This document shows positions 63,901 through 64,000 of a stretch of 64,000 bases of DNA, piece by piece; the first letter of the stretch is position 1, and each line of letters starts with the position of its first letter. The notes below the pieces were generated by a model, which was given only the letters and a program-made list of their open reading frames with translations, had not been told where the DNA came from and made no database searches. The position numbers were made by a program, and so were the translations under genes. The DNA comes from Perkinsus olseni (Eukaryota > Perkinsozoa > Perkinsida > Perkinsidae): contig JABANP010000239.1 of the NCBI GenBank assembly GCA_013115135.1, forward strand, positions 1-64,000, in the 5' to 3' direction.

Positions 63901-64000
63901 TACGAACTCAGCCACGGCTTGGAAGACAACAGGGAGGGTCTTCTCAGCACCGAGGGCCTGTCATAGTGCACGACAAAATACAATAACCAACGCCACCACT
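60957..64000 (-). CDS. IPO5: Importin-5 (Kap121/RanBP5), 3' part; 5' end outside the window
   Basis: A HEAT-repeat nuclear import receptor that binds RanGTP and cargo such as ribosomal proteins and histones. From the right edge: EFVRIGTWKHKVAAIMTLSQ with VAEVVEE (63915-63820), exons at 63180-63500, then VGKEVFANDAVEAMQAIVSM with EDDDPLKGFVLESLQRISKV and GPDFGQFLPALLPLILNQFS, which match importin-5 closely. Further down: LLDFQFDDEVKSLAVNVWSE, ECVRIAITEIGGALMREHKQ type repeats and IACDFLECLGADSVQAWGIF with NPSLRQAAAYGANVACNIPQ and HENAVAALGNVCEKFEQRLG. The last exon has DRAICEILAGLGEATIGGLQ and stops at 60957. Introns are somewhat longer (50-120 nt) than in neighbouring genes. The gene is cut by the window end. 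Confidence 0.85.

Noticed and set aside
1..64000. CRISPR arrays, bacterial operons or ribosome binding sites
   Set aside because: Splicing, spliced leader, SECIS and eukaryotic gene families show that the sequence is nuclear eukaryotic; no regularly spaced repeats of CRISPR type were seen.

Overview
This is nuclear DNA of a flagellated protist, most likely a Perkinsus-like alveolate. The main clue is a 22-nt sequence at 21661-21682 (minus), repeated at 15199-15220, that reads as the dinoflagellate/Perkinsus trans-spliced leader with the C-for-T variant I associate with Perkinsus. The genes are split by many very short GT-AG introns. Those whose ends I could fix by matching both exon frames and protein families are mostly 41-65 nt. 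Other clues are a selenoprotein, a flagellar protein, a protein-only RNase P and organellar helical-repeat proteins. The species is an inference.

L layout. 1-6600 is a transposon graveyard: a MULE-type transposase fused to a Ulp1-like cysteine protease, interrupted by about 600 bp of repeats; a second, decayed Ulp1-like fragment; and a degraded hAT-like transposase. tRNA-Ser(GCT) and tRNA-Arg(ACG) follow, tail to tail. 8163-14769 (minus) holds CFAP100, a protein kinase and a selenocysteine glutathione peroxidase fused to a glutaredoxin, with a SECIS candidate just past its stop. 15108-21797 is a complete, very young LTR retrotransposon (BEL/Pao-like) with the spliced leader inside its LTRs. 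22227-25291 is PEX1, then a zinc-finger gene (26490-29441), a CCDC81-like HU-domain protein, a helical-repeat RNA-binding protein and a SIRT6-like sirtuin. 38936-42680 (minus) carries PRORP, with a tRNA-Leu(TAG) gene in one of its introns on the other strand, and the tRNA 2'-phosphotransferase Tpt1. Up to 52386 the minus strand continues with a membrane protein, an alpha/beta hydrolase, the RNase P/MRP subunit POP4, a TMEM135-like protein and phytochelatin synthase. The end holds a RAV1/DMXL gene, a ZIP metal transporter and the 3' part of importin-5.

Functional links. Three tRNA or RNase P/MRP processing genes (Tpt1, PRORP, POP4) lie within about 7 kb, with a tRNA gene inside one of them. 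The retrotransposon's primer-binding site matches the 3' end of that same tRNA-Leu. Gag and Pol are joined by a textbook -1 frameshift signal. Redox and metal handling are represented by GPx-Grx, phytochelatin synthase and ZIP; peroxisomes by PEX1 and perhaps the TMEM135-like protein.

Limits. Exon boundaries are hand-derived. Where I could not join frames I give approximate gene limits. Family names rest on recognised motifs, not on database searches.
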